Assembly (NCBI GenBank): GCA_020846855.1
Contig: JADLDD010000024.1
Location: 1-47,684, forward strand
Direction: 5' to 3'
DNA length: 47,684 nt
From: Acidimicrobiia bacterium
GTDB taxonomy: Bacteria; Actinomycetota; Acidimicrobiia; IMCC26256; JADLDD01
Shown here: piece after piece, positions 1-9,417 of the stretch
Layout: the number at the start of each line of letters is the position of its first letter
Position numbering within the stretch: position 1 is the first letter of the stretch
Position numbers and translations under genes: made by a program
The notes under the pieces: generated by a model
The model's database searches: none
The model's input: only the letters and a program-made list of their open reading frames with translations
Told to the model about the DNA's origin: nothing

Positions 1-739
<739 letters not shown>

Positions 740-748
740 GCTGGCCGG

Positions 749-1264
749 GTGGAACCTTCCGCCCGAACCGGTGACGCCCGAGCCGCCACCGTCGCGACGG
801 CGCCGGGTCCGGTCTCGCCGGCCGACCGCGACGCCGTCGAGCGCCTCCTCGGGCGGGCCCCCATGGCCGACTTCGAGGTCGTGGTGCGCGACGCCGCCGG
901 CGCGCCGCGCGTGATCCGCAACGCCCCGTTCCTCCACGACGGCACGCCGATGCCCACCCGCTACTGGCTCGTCGACCCCGAGCTGGGCCGGGAGGTCTCC
1001 CGCCTCGAGGCCGCCGGCGGGGTGCGCGACGCGGAGCGGGCCGTCGACCCGGCGGAGTTGACGCGGGCCCACGCCGCCTACGCCGCCGAGCGCGACGCCG
1101 CCGTCCCCGACGGGCACGCGGGGCCCCGGCCCCACGGTGGCGTGGGTGGCACGCGCACCGGGGTGAAGTGCCTCCACTGCCACCTGGCCTGGTTCCTCGC
1201 CGGCGGCGACGACCCCGTGGGCGCCTGGGTGGTGGAGCGTCTCGAGGCCGGGGGCGCGCCGTGA
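749..1264 (+). CDS. DUF501 family protein (Rv1025-like)
   Basis: Uncharacterised protein of 171 residues belonging to the DUF501 family, which is nearly always found next to ftsB and ppx in actinobacteria. Visible family features are an N-terminal block DRDAVERLLGRAP, a central RNAPFLHDGTPMPTRYW motif and a Cys/His motif KCLHCHLAWFLAGG near the C-terminus (about 146-160) that could bind metal. The start is GTG, chosen because a TAGGCT -10 box sits 6 nt upstream and no better in-frame start precedes the conserved region. It overlaps ppx by 4 nt (GTGA). The molecular function is unknown. Confidence 0.9.
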   Translation: MEPSARTGDARAATVATAPGPVSPADRDAVERLLGRAPMADFEVVVRDAAGAPRVIRNAPFLHDGTPMPTRYWLVDPELGREVSRLEAAGGVRDAERAVDPAELTRAHAAYAAERDAAVPDGHAGPRPHGGVGGTRTGVKCLHCHLAWFLAGGDDPVGAWVVERLEAGGAP

Positions 1265-2208
1265 CGGGCCGGGTGGCGGCGGTCGACGCCGGCACCAACT
1301 CCACCCGCCTCCTCGTCGCCGAGGCGCCGGCCGGTCCGGGTCCGGGCCCGCTGACGACGCTGGACCGGCGGATGGTGATCACCCGCCTGGGCGAGGGGGT
1401 GGGGCGCCGGGGCCGGTTCGACGCCGCCGCCGTCGGCCGGACCCTCGACGTGCTTGCCGAGTACCGGAAGGTCATCGACGACCTCGGGGTCGAGCGGGTC
1501 CGGGGGGCGGCCACCAGCGCGGCCCGCGACGCCGCCGACCGCGACGACTTCCTCGGCCCCGCGGCCGAGATCCTCGGTGCCCCGCTCGACCTGCTCACCG
1601 GCGAGGAGGAGGCCGCGCTCTCCTTCGCCGGGGCCACGGCCGAGCTCGCGGTCGGCGGGCCCGCGGCGCTGCCGCGCCCCTACCTGGTCGCCGACATCGG
1701 CGGAGGCTCCACCGAGATCGCCGTCGGTACCGACCGCCCGTCGGGGCTGGTGTCGGTCGACGTCGGATGCGTGCGGATCACCGAGGCCTTCCTGCACTCC
1801 GACCCGCCGTCGGCCGAGGAGCTCTCGGAGGCCGTGATCCACGTGCGGGACCACCTCGCCGACGTGGCGCGCGAGGTCCCCGAGGTCCGCTCCGCCCGGA
1901 CGCTCATCGGCCTGGCGGGCACCGTGAGCACCGTCGCCGCGGTGGAGCAGGGACTGGCCCGCTACGACCGCGACCGCATCCACCACTTCCGCCTCACGCG
2001 GGTCGCGGCCGAGGACGTGTTCCGGACCCTGGCCACCGAGGCGGCCGCCGAGCGGCGTCACAACCCGGGCCTGGAACCGGGCCGCGTCGACGTGATCGTG
2101 GGTGGCGCGGTGGTGCTGGTCACGTTGATGCGGACGTTCGGCTTCGACGAGATGCTCGTCTCCGAGGCCGACATCCTCGACGGCCTCGCCCGCTCGGCCA
2201 TCGCCTGA
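1261..2208 (+). CDS. ppx: Exopolyphosphatase / pppGpp phosphatase (Ppx/GppA family)
   Basis: 315-residue member of the ASKHA-fold Ppx/GppA family, which hydrolyses terminal phosphates of polyphosphate and/or pppGpp. The two nucleotide/phosphate loops are clear: VDAGTNSTRLLVAE at the N-terminus and LVADIGGGSTEIAVG in the middle, plus the IGLAGTVSTVAAVE segment. The ORF track starts at 1168, but the natural start is the GTG at 1261, giving the canonical MTGRVAAVDAGTNS N-terminus and a GTGA overlap with DUF501. The length matches the short actinobacterial Ppx form, which lacks the C-terminal HD-like domain of E. coli Ppx. Confidence 0.94.
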   Translation: MTGRVAAVDAGTNSTRLLVAEAPAGPGPGPLTTLDRRMVITRLGEGVGRRGRFDAAAVGRTLDVLAEYRKVIDDLGVERVRGAATSAARDAADRDDFLGPAAEILGAPLDLLTGEEEAALSFAGATAELAVGGPAALPRPYLVADIGGGSTEIAVGTDRPSGLVSVDVGCVRITEAFLHSDPPSAEELSEAVIHVRDHLADVAREVPEVRSARTLIGLAGTVSTVAAVEQGLARYDRDRIHHFRLTRVAAEDVFRTLATEAAAERRHNPGLEPGRVDVIVGGAVVLVTLMRTFGFDEMLVSEADILDGLARSAIA

Positions 2209-2267
2209 GCCCGGGCCGGGGGTCGGATCGCGCCCGGGCGCCGTCGGGTGTCGGTACGCTCCGGCCC

Positions 2268-3362
2268 ATGCCCATCCCCGACCGTCTGCTGCTGGGGCCC
2301 GGGCCGTCGAACCCCTACCCCGAGGTCGCCGAGGCGCTGGCCCGGCCGCTCCTCGGCCACCTCGACCCGGAGTTCCTGGCCCTCCTCGACCGGACCTGCG
2401 ACCGCCTCCGGACCGTGTTCCGCACCCGCAACCCTCTCACCCTGCCGGTGAGCGGTACGGGCTCGGCCGGGATGGAGGCCTGCTTCGTGAACCTCGTGGA
2501 GCGCGGCGACACCGTCATCGTGGGGGTGAACGGCGTCTTCGGGGAGCGCATGTGCGAGGTGGCGCGCCGCGGCGGCGCCGAGGTGGTGCGGGTGGAGGTG
2601 CCGTGGGGCCGGGCCCTCGATCCCCAGCGCCTCCTCGACGCCCGCCGCGACCATCCGTCGGCACGGCTCGTCGCGGTGGTGCACGCCGAGACGTCGACCG
2701 GCGTCGAGAACGAGATCGCCCCGCTCGCCCTGCTCCAGGAGACGGACACGCTGCTCCTCGTCGACACCGTCACGTCGCTGGGCGGCATCCCGGTCGAGGT
2801 CGACGCCTGGGGGATCGACGCCTGCTACTCGGGCAGCCAGAAGTGCCTCGGGGTACCACCCGGCCTCGCGCCCGTGACCTTCTCCGAGCGGGCCGTCGAG
2901 CGGATCCGCACCCGCCCCGACCCGCCGCAGTCGTGGTACCTCGACCTGGGCCTCATCGGCGCCTACGTCGGGGCCGAGCGGCTTTACCACCACACGGCTC
3001 CCACCGCCATGGTCGCCGCCCTCGACGCCGGGCTCGGTGCCCTGCTCTCCGAGGGCCTCGACGCGGCCTGGGCCCGCCACCGCGAGGTCGGCGCGATTCT
3101 CCAGGCCGCCCTGACCGGGCTCGGCTTCACCCTCCTCGCCGAGGAGGGCTGCCGCCTGCCGCAGCTCACCGCGGCGGGCCTGCCCGCGGGGGCCGACGAC
3201 CGGGCCTGGCGCGGCGCGCTGCTCGACCGGTACGGGATCGAGGTGGGGGGTGGACTGGGTGAGCTCGCGGGCCGGGCCTGGCGGATCGGGCTCATGGGAC
3301 ACTCGGCGCGGCCCCGTTCCGTGGCCGCGCTGGTGGGCGCCCTGCGGGAGATCACGGCCTGA
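2268..3362 (+). CDS. Alanine/serine-glyoxylate aminotransferase (class V, PLP)
   Basis: 364-residue fold-type I aminotransferase that moves an amino group to glyoxylate, giving glycine. The PLP lysine is Lys192 in GSQKCLGVPPG. Other family landmarks are LLLGPGPSNPYPEV at the N-terminus, the SGTGSAGMEACFVNL cofactor loop, and AVVHAETSTGVENE, all in the order seen in human AGXT. The start is ATG 2268, within the 531-codon open frame, because TACGCT (-10 like) lies 7 nt upstream and the protein then starts at the family's usual N-terminus. Glyoxylate could come from the malyl-CoA-lyase-type enzyme at 22399. Serine-pyruvate or SgaA-type specificity cannot be separated from sequence alone. Confidence 0.9.
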   Translation: MPIPDRLLLGPGPSNPYPEVAEALARPLLGHLDPEFLALLDRTCDRLRTVFRTRNPLTLPVSGTGSAGMEACFVNLVERGDTVIVGVNGVFGERMCEVARRGGAEVVRVEVPWGRALDPQRLLDARRDHPSARLVAVVHAETSTGVENEIAPLALLQETDTLLLVDTVTSLGGIPVEVDAWGIDACYSGSQKCLGVPPGLAPVTFSERAVERIRTRPDPPQSWYLDLGLIGAYVGAERLYHHTAPTAMVAALDAGLGALLSEGLDAAWARHREVGAILQAALTGLGFTLLAEEGCRLPQLTAAGLPAGADDRAWRGALLDRYGIEVGGGLGELAGRAWRIGLMGHSARPRSVAALVGALREITA

Positions 3363-3456
3363 CCGACGGCTCCGGCCCGGCTCACCCGGGCGGGTCCCGG
3401 TCGTCGTCGCGTGCGCCGGCCGCGGTGCCGGCGGGGCGCCCGCGGGGGAGGAGCGG

Positions 3457-4149
<693 letters not shown>

Positions 4150-4181
4150 GGCGGAACCCTACTCAGGTCTAACCTTCGATC
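4150..4181. promoter_or_regulatory. Divergent promoter between orn and GNAT gene
   Basis: Minus strand: TAGGGT sits 6 nt before the orn GTG. Plus strand: TAACCT (4170-4175) would start transcription near 4182, giving the acetyltransferase a leader of about 50 nt. The two hexamers are close together, so the two promoters probably interfere with or regulate each other. No recognisable operator was seen. Confidence 0.45.
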
Positions 4182-4231
4182 GTGCCCTCCGCTCCGGGCT
4201 CCCCGCCCCGTCCTCCGGACCTCCGGGCCCG

Positions 4232-4861
4232 GTGAGCATCGCCGAACCCCGCTTGATCGGGCCGCGCGTCTCGTTGCGCCCGCTGCAGGTGTCCGACCAC
4301 CCGGGCTGGTCCGCCGTCCGCCGGCGCGGGCGCGACTGGCTGGAGCCGTGGGAGCCCCTCCCCGACCCGGGGACCGCCGACCCGGCCGTCGACGTCGACG
4401 CCTTCCGCAGCCGGTGCGGGGCCTGGGACCGTCAACGGCACTTCGACACCGCGTACGGCTTCGGGATGTTCCTCGGCGACGAGTTCGTCGGCGAGGTCAG
4501 CCTGGCCAGCGTCCTTCGCGGCCCCTACCAGTCGGCGTCGATCGGCTACTGGATCGACGAGGGCCACGCGGGGCGGGGCCTGGTGCCGGAGGGCGTCGTG
4601 CTCGTCCTGCGCTACGGCTTCGAGGAGCTCTACCTGCACCGCATCGAGGCCGCCATCGTGCCCCGCAACGCCCGCAGCCGTCGGGTGGCGGAGAAGCTCG
4701 GGCTGCGCGACGAGGGCACCGCGACCCGGCTCCTCCAGATCCGCGGCGAGTGGGAGGACCACGTCCGCTACGCGATCACGGCCGAGGAGTGGCAGGCCCG
4801 CAAGGCCGAGCTCGAGGGGCGCTTCCTGCACCCCCAGCCCGTCCCGCCGGCGTCGCGCTAG
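4232..4861 (+). CDS. GNAT N-acetyltransferase (RimJ/RimL-like)
   Basis: 209-residue acetyl-CoA-dependent N-acetyltransferase of the RimJ/RimL type, which acetylates protein N-termini such as ribosomal proteins, or small amines. Visible features are LIGPRVSLRPLQVSDH at the N-terminus, the acetyl-CoA loop IGYWIDEGHAGRGL (beta4-alpha3, RGxG type) and IVPRNARSRRVAEKLGL, the classic NxxSxxxxEKLGF-like C-terminal motif. The start is GTG 4232. The conserved region begins about 6 residues later, leaving little room for another start. No substrate can be inferred from neighbours. Confidence 0.88.
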   Translation: MSIAEPRLIGPRVSLRPLQVSDHPGWSAVRRRGRDWLEPWEPLPDPGTADPAVDVDAFRSRCGAWDRQRHFDTAYGFGMFLGDEFVGEVSLASVLRGPYQSASIGYWIDEGHAGRGLVPEGVVLVLRYGFEELYLHRIEAAIVPRNARSRRVAEKLGLRDEGTATRLLQIRGEWEDHVRYAITAEEWQARKAELEGRFLHPQPVPPASR

Positions 4862-4888
4862 GCCCGCGGGGCCGGCGCGCCGGGAGGC

Positions 4889-5965
4889 TCACCCCGCCCG
4901 TTCGGGTTCCCCTTCGCTCGGCTCCGTCGCGGCGGGCCGCACCGACGGCGAGTGGCGGAAGAACGTCTCCACGTCGCGCTCGTAGCGGTAGGCCGGGTGC
5001 CGCTCGCCGACCGTGCGCTCGAGCCGCAGTCCTTCGGCGAAGGCCGTCACCGCGCCCACGCTGCTGTAGCGGTACCGAAATCCGGCCCGCTTGTAGCGGC
5101 TGTTGTCGACGCCCCGCCCGTAGCGCAGCAGGGCCAGCGTCTCCGGCGGGAGGTCGATCACCCGCAGCGCGCGCAGCCCTTCGGCCGCCACCGACGTGAG
5201 GACGGGCGGCAGCGGGATGCTGCGCTTGCCGACGATCGACCGCACCTCACTCCACGGCAGGGTGCCGTCGCCGCCCACGTTGAAGATGCCGGGGATCTCG
5301 TGGCGGGTGGCGAAGAGCAGCGCCCCGATCACGTCGTCCTCGTGCACGAACTGCATCGGCGGGTCGAAGCCGAGGACCTCCGGCACGAACGGCAGGCGCA
5401 GGGCCCGCGAGAAGACCGTTCCGAGGTCGCCGCCGAGGACGTTGGAGAACCGCAGCTTGGTCACCACCACGTGCGGGTTGTCGAGCGCGAAGTCGCGGAC
5501 CAGGCCGGCCGTCTCGAGGAGCGAGCGCTCGACGCGCGTACGGGGGCCGCGGACCCGCCCCATCGACTCGCGGAAGAAGTACGGGTCCTGGTAGGTGGCG
5601 CCGTACGCCAGTGTGGAGCTCTTCACCACCAGCTTGCGCACCATGCTGTCGGGGGCGCCCGCCGCGGCCAGCAGGTTCATCGTGCCGATCACGTTGATCT
5701 CGTGCAGGGTGCGGCCGGTCTGGCGGGTGGAGTCGACGATCAGGTGGGTGTGGAGGATCGTGTCGATGCCCGCCGCGCTGACGATCCGGTTGAGGATCGA
5801 GTACGACGAGTCGGTCCGCACGAACTCGGTGCGCTCCATCGGCAGGCGCGGCTCGGTGGTGTCGACGCCGATCACGACGTCGACGTCGTCGAGCGCCTCC
5901 ACCTGCTGGGCCAGGCGGCTGCCCCAGAACGTTCCCAGGCCGGTGATGAGAACCCGCATCCCCAC
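4889..5965 (-). CDS. NAD-dependent epimerase/dehydratase (extended SDR, Rv0501/GalE2-like)
   Basis: About 358 residues, extended short-chain dehydrogenase fold. The N-terminal Rossmann strand MRVLITGLGTFWG has a GxxxxxG glycine pattern, and Asp/Arg-containing beta-strands follow. An SSTLAYG segment occupies the active-site region, but no clear YxxxK is visible; family members such as M. tuberculosis GalE2 also diverge here. It lies 6 nt after the acyltransferase gene stop, so the two form an operon on the minus strand, the same pairing and order as Rv0501/Rv0502. The start could be GTG 5965 or ATG 5959 (MRVLITG); I give the longer. The substrate is unknown: a nucleotide sugar or a lipid-linked carbonyl is possible. 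Confidence 0.85.
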   Translation of the reverse strand: MGMRVLITGLGTFWGSRLAQQVEALDDVDVVIGVDTTEPRLPMERTEFVRTDSSYSILNRIVSAAGIDTILHTHLIVDSTRQTGRTLHEINVIGTMNLLAAAGAPDSMVRKLVVKSSTLAYGATYQDPYFFRESMGRVRGPRTRVERSLLETAGLVRDFALDNPHVVVTKLRFSNVLGGDLGTVFSRALRLPFVPEVLGFDPPMQFVHEDDVIGALLFATRHEIPGIFNVGGDGTLPWSEVRSIVGKRSIPLPPVLTSVAAEGLRALRVIDLPPETLALLRYGRGVDNSRYKRAGFRYRYSSVGAVTAFAEGLRLERTVGERHPAYRYERDVETFFRHSPSVRPAATEPSEGEPERAG

Positions 5966-5971
5966 GGCCGC

Positions 5972-7048
5972 TCAACCTCTCCACACGCTGTGCCGGTGGC
6001 GGAGCATGTCGTAGAGGGCGTCCTGGATCAGGTTCCGGATGTCGTCGGCGGCGTCCATCACCCGGCTGCGTGAGTAGCGCTCCTGGTCGGGGGGGACGTC
6101 GAAGTGGACGGGCGGCAGCACCCGCAGGCGGAACTTGGCGGGGAAGTACGCCACGAGGCCGAGGACGGGTCCGAACACCAGTTGGTTGGCGGTGACCGGG
6201 AAGTACGGGAGCCCGAGCGTGCGCGCGATCGCCGGGCTCTTCCAGACGATCGGCATCGACTCCTCCGCGCCCACCACCGCGATGGGGACCACGGGCACGC
6301 CCGAGCGCATCGCGATCTGCACGAAGCCCCCCCGGCCGAAGCGCCGGAGGCGGTACCGGTCGCGGTATAGCTTGCCCGGCCCCTTGGCGCCCTCGGGGAA
6401 CACCAGCGCGAGCTGCCGGTCGTCGTGCAGCAGCCGGTAGGCGTTGTCGGGGTGGGCGGGCACCCCACCCGAGCGCGACCACAGGGTGCCCATCACCGGC
6501 AGGGCCCGGAAGAGGTACTCGGCCAGGCCGTACACGGGGCGGCCCAACTCCTTCTCGATCCCGTGCATGATCACCGGGGCGTCCGACGGGATGGCGGCTG
6601 CGTGGTTGGCCACCAGCAGAGCCCCACCCTCGGTGGGGACGTTCTCGAGCCCCTCCCACTCGGCCCGGAACCAGTGGCGGTAGATCGGGTCGTAGAGCGT
6701 GCGCGCCAGGCCGCGGAGCTTCTCGCTGCGCCCCCACGCGTCGACGTCGGAGACGCGGAGCTCGTCCATGGGCGGCCGGTCGGCGCCGTCGGAGGTGAAG
6801 GGCCGGACCGGCACCAGCGACGATCCGTACACCGTTCCGCGGGTCGGCTCGTCGGGCTCGTCGAGGGGAGCGGCGCCGGGGTCCGCCACCGGTTCCACGT
6901 CGTCGACGGGGCCGGCGTCGTCGAGGCGGGTCCCGGCCGGCGCGGTGGGTCCCGACGGCTCGGGTGATGGTGCGTGGACCCGCCGGGGCCGGGCGAGGTC
7001 GGCCGCCGTGACCGCACCTTCGTCGGGGCCGCGGCCGGTCTCGTCCAT
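5972..7048 (-). CDS. PlsC-type lysophospholipid acyltransferase (Rv0502-like)
   Basis: 358 residues. An acidic, low-complexity N-terminal region (1-115) is followed by a glycerolipid acyltransferase domain. Visible motifs are LLVANHAAAIPSDAPV (motif I; His and Asp are 6 residues apart, as in the Rv0502 subfamily, rather than HX4D), VFPEGAKGPGK (motif III, substrate phosphate binding) and GVPVVPIAVVGAEE. The related Mycobacterium protein has the same FPEG-KG-GK then RYRL-RFGRGGF run. The start ATG 7048 replaces the upstream-extended ORF because the extension has no coding character. It likely acylates a membrane lipid precursor together with the downstream epimerase. No membrane helix is obvious; membrane association would be peripheral. 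Confidence 0.87.
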   Translation of the reverse strand: MDETGRGPDEGAVTAADLARPRRVHAPSPEPSGPTAPAGTRLDDAGPVDDVEPVADPGAAPLDEPDEPTRGTVYGSSLVPVRPFTSDGADRPPMDELRVSDVDAWGRSEKLRGLARTLYDPIYRHWFRAEWEGLENVPTEGGALLVANHAAAIPSDAPVIMHGIEKELGRPVYGLAEYLFRALPVMGTLWSRSGGVPAHPDNAYRLLHDDRQLALVFPEGAKGPGKLYRDRYRLRRFGRGGFVQIAMRSGVPVVPIAVVGAEESMPIVWKSPAIARTLGLPYFPVTANQLVFGPVLGLVAYFPAKFRLRVLPPVHFDVPPDQERYSRSRVMDAADDIRNLIQDALYDMLRHRHSVWRG

Positions 7049-7166
7049 GTCACGAGCAAACCCCAGCAAGCGCCGGTGCGCAACTCGGGCGCGTGAGGGC
7101 AGCCGGCACGAGCCGGACCGGGCACGTCCATCATGGATGTCACACCCGTCTGGCATCCTCGCCGGT

Positions 7167-7604
7167 ATGGGAGCGAGCGCGACGGCCACCTTCGCCGAGA
7201 CGGCCCGGGTGCTCGCCGCGGTGGCCCGTAGGGGCGGGCTCGAGGTGCCGGCCTTCCGCAGCCCGCCCCGGCTCACGGGCGCGCGGCGGACGCTGCGGCG
7301 CCACCCGCAGGGGGCGGTCGTCTCGGTGGTGCTGCGCGGGCGCCCGTTCGAAGACGTCGCGGCCGACATGGTCGACGGGGTGATCGCCGCCAACCGGCTG
7401 TCGGGCGCGGCCGCGGCCCGCTGGCGCCCGGTGTTGACGGCTGCCGTGGGCGAGGCGGCCGCGCCACCGGGCGCCCGGCGGGATCCACCGTGCCCGCCGG
7501 CCGCCTCCGCAGGTGCTCCGCCCGTTGCAGGGGCCGGTACGCTCCCGGCGCGGGTCCTCCCCGCCGCGGCCCGGGTGGCGGAACGGCAGACGCAGGCGGC
7601 TTAA
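7167..7604 (+). CDS. Small unknown protein, ORF runs into tRNA-Leu
   Basis: 145 codons from ATG 7167; not recognised. The first about 95 residues look like a real protein: amphipathic helices, a basic block RLTGARRTLRRHPQGAVVSV and an acidic/hydrophobic FEDVAADMVDGVIAANRL. After that the sequence becomes Pro/Ala-rich and continues into the tRNA gene. The in-frame stop TAA is exactly the tRNA anticodon (7602-7604). A CATCCT hexamer lies 7 nt upstream, one mismatch from the TAnnnT pattern used by neighbours. Either the C-terminus is dispensable and overlaps the tRNA, or the real product is shorter or non-coding. It is divergent from the acyltransferase operon. Confidence 0.5.
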   Translation: MGASATATFAETARVLAAVARRGGLEVPAFRSPPRLTGARRTLRRHPQGAVVSVVLRGRPFEDVAADMVDGVIAANRLSGAAAARWRPVLTAAVGEAAAPPGARRDPPCPPAASAGAPPVAGAGTLPARVLPAAARVAERQTQAA

Positions 7605-7651
7605 ACCCGCCGGCCCTTCGGGGCGTGAGGGTTCGACCCCCTCCCCGGGCA
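7569..7651 (+). tRNA. tRNA-Leu (anticodon UAA)
   Basis: Class II tRNA. The acceptor stem is GCCCGGG (7569-7575) with CCCGGGC (7644-7650), and discriminator A is at 7651. Anticodon stem GGCGG/CCGCC encloses loop CTTAAAC, so the anticodon is TAA (7602-7604), reading UUA. A long variable arm (GGCCCTTCGGGGC) and a T arm with GTTCGAC confirm Leu. The 3' CCA is not encoded (CCG follows), so it must be added by a nucleotidyltransferase. UUA is expected to be very rare in such a G+C-rich genome, so this tRNA could be regulatory, as bldA is in Streptomyces (inference). Confidence 0.95.
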
Positions 7652-7670
7652 CCGTCGGTAGCTCCGAAGG

Positions 7671-7695
7671 CCCCCGCCCGCTCCCCGGGCGGGGG
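7671..7695. terminator. Bidirectional stem-loop after tRNA-Leu and citrate synthase
   Basis: Perfect 10-bp stem CCCCCGCCCG/CGGGCGGGGG with a 5-nt loop, between the end of the tRNA and the converging stop of the citrate synthase gene. It has no clear U-tract on either strand, as is common for actinobacterial terminators. Confidence 0.6.
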
Positions 7696-7707
7696 GGAGG
7701 GACGGCT

Positions 7708-9273
7708 CTAGCCGTCGCGGCCGGGCTCGGGGACGGGCTCGGGCGGCGGCGGGCCCACGTAGCGGGCACTGGGGCGGATGAGGCGGTTGTCGGCCGCCTG
7801 CTCGAGCACGTGGGCGCACCACCCGATCACCCGGCTCGACGCGAACGTCGGCGTGAACATCTCGCGCGGCACGCCGCACTCGTCCATCACGATCCCGGCG
7901 TAGAACTCCACGTTCGTGTAGAGGCGCCGGCCCGGCTTCAGCTCGGCCAGCACGTCGACGGCGGTCTTCTCGATGTGGCGCCCCAGCTCGACCTTGTCGC
8001 CACCGAGGCGCTCCGCGACCGACCGGAGCATCACCGAGCGCGGGTCGTCGGTCTTGTAGACGCGGTGGCCGAACCCCATGATCCGGTCGCCGCGCTCGAC
8101 CGCCTTCCGCAGCCACGCCTCGGCGCGGTCCGCGGTGCCGATCTCGTCGAGCATGTCGAGCGCCCGGCTCGGCGCCCCGCCGTGCAGCGGACCGGAGAGC
8201 GCCCCGATGGCCGCCGCCACGGCCGAACCGAGGTCGGCGCCCGTGGAGGTGACCACCCGGGCGGTGAACGTGGAGGCGTTGAACCCGTGGTCGATGGTGG
8301 AGATGAGGTACTGCTCCACCGCCCGGGCGTGGTCCGGGCCCGGAACCTCGCCGGTCAGCATCCACAGGTAGTTGGCGGCGTACCCGAGCGACGGGTCGGG
8401 CGCCACCGGCTCGAGCCCGCGCTGCAACCGGTAGGTGGAGGTGAGCAGGGTCGGGACCACGGCGCAGACCCTGACCGCCTGGCTCCGCAGCTCGGCGGCG
8501 TCGACGTCGAGCGACGGTCGGAAGCCCTCCGCCGCCGCCAGCAACGACACCGTCGTGCGCAGGAGATCGAGCGGCGCGGCACCGGGTGCCAGGCCGGCGA
8601 TCTCGGGCAGCACCGACGCCAACCCCGCGGGGACGTCGCGGGCGGCGGCGACCTCGGCCGCGAACGCGTCGCGCTCGGTCGCCGACGGGAGCCGGCCCTG
8701 GAGGAGCAGGTACCAGACGTCTTCGAGGCTCCGCTTCTCGGCCAGCTCGACCGCGTCGTACTGCCGGTAGTGGTAGAAGCCCTCGAGCCCCCGTACGTCG
8801 CCGATCGCCGTCTCGGCGACCTCCACGCCCTCCAGGCCCCGGGGCACCTCGTGGGCCAGCGACGCCGCGGGCTGGATCCGCGCCAGCTTCAGCAGGTCGC
8901 GCATGGAGACGATCCCGACGAGCTCCTCCCCGTCGACCACGGGGATGTGGCGGAACCCGTGCTCGGACAGGCGGGCGAAGGCGCCGGAGACCGCCTCGCC
9001 GGGGCCCACGGTCACCGGCTCGGGGGTCATCCACGCCTCCACGGAGTCGGTGGGTGACGCGCCCGCGGCGGTGGAGCGGACCAGGTCGCGCTCGGTGAGG
9101 ATGCCGACGGCCCGGTCGCCGACCGGGCCGTCGACCACGACCACCGACCCGACGCGGCTCTCCTTCATGAGCCCGGCCGCCTCGGTGACGGTGGCGTCGC
9201 GCCGGGCCGTGACGACCGGCCGGCTCATGATCCCGGCGACGGCCGGTGCGTGGGTCGCATCGCTCGAAGGCAC
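7708..9273 (-). CDS. Citrate synthase with N-terminal tandem CBS domains
   Basis: 521-residue fusion. Residues about 12-130 form two CBS modules (IMSRPVVTARRDATVTEAA; WMTPEPVTVGPGEAVSGAF), which usually bind adenylates. Residues about 150-510 are a citrate/2-methylcitrate synthase that condenses oxaloacetate with an acyl-CoA. Active-site landmarks are His329 (STIDHGFNAST), His364 (SGPLHGGAP) and His403 (GFGHRVYK). The third catalytic position is Glu456 in TNVEFYAG, where classical enzymes have Asp (NVDFYS). The start is GTG 9273: an AGGAGG sits 8 nt before it, whereas the longer start at 9282 would overlap that site. The CBS pair suggests ATP/AMP sensing of TCA-cycle entry (inference). A methylcitrate synthase role cannot be excluded. 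Confidence 0.92.
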   Translation of the reverse strand: MPSSDATHAPAVAGIMSRPVVTARRDATVTEAAGLMKESRVGSVVVVDGPVGDRAVGILTERDLVRSTAAGASPTDSVEAWMTPEPVTVGPGEAVSGAFARLSEHGFRHIPVVDGEELVGIVSMRDLLKLARIQPAASLAHEVPRGLEGVEVAETAIGDVRGLEGFYHYRQYDAVELAEKRSLEDVWYLLLQGRLPSATERDAFAAEVAAARDVPAGLASVLPEIAGLAPGAAPLDLLRTTVSLLAAAEGFRPSLDVDAAELRSQAVRVCAVVPTLLTSTYRLQRGLEPVAPDPSLGYAANYLWMLTGEVPGPDHARAVEQYLISTIDHGFNASTFTARVVTSTGADLGSAVAAAIGALSGPLHGGAPSRALDMLDEIGTADRAEAWLRKAVERGDRIMGFGHRVYKTDDPRSVMLRSVAERLGGDKVELGRHIEKTAVDVLAELKPGRRLYTNVEFYAGIVMDECGVPREMFTPTFASSRVIGWCAHVLEQAADNRLIRPSARYVGPPPPEPVPEPGRDG

Positions 9274-9290
9274 CGGGACCACCTCCTGTC

Positions 9291-9326
9291 GGGTGTCGGG
9301 TCGGGTGTCGGGTCGGGTGTCGGGTC
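9291..9326. repeat. Three perfect copies of a 12-bp tandem repeat (GGGTGTCGGGTC)
   Basis: Three exact tandem copies lie just upstream of the ribosome binding site of the citrate synthase gene (read on the minus strand), in the 144-nt gap after the crotonase gene. They would be in the 5' leader or promoter of the citrate synthase transcript. See the other 12-bp arrays at 34917 and 35578. Confidence 0.85.
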
Positions 9327-9417
9327 GGACGCCGCCGGTTGGCGGGTCGACAGGCCGTCGGATCGGGCGGGTCCGGGGGTCGCCGGGCGCCGGCCCGCGA
9401 CCTCGGGCGCGCCGATC

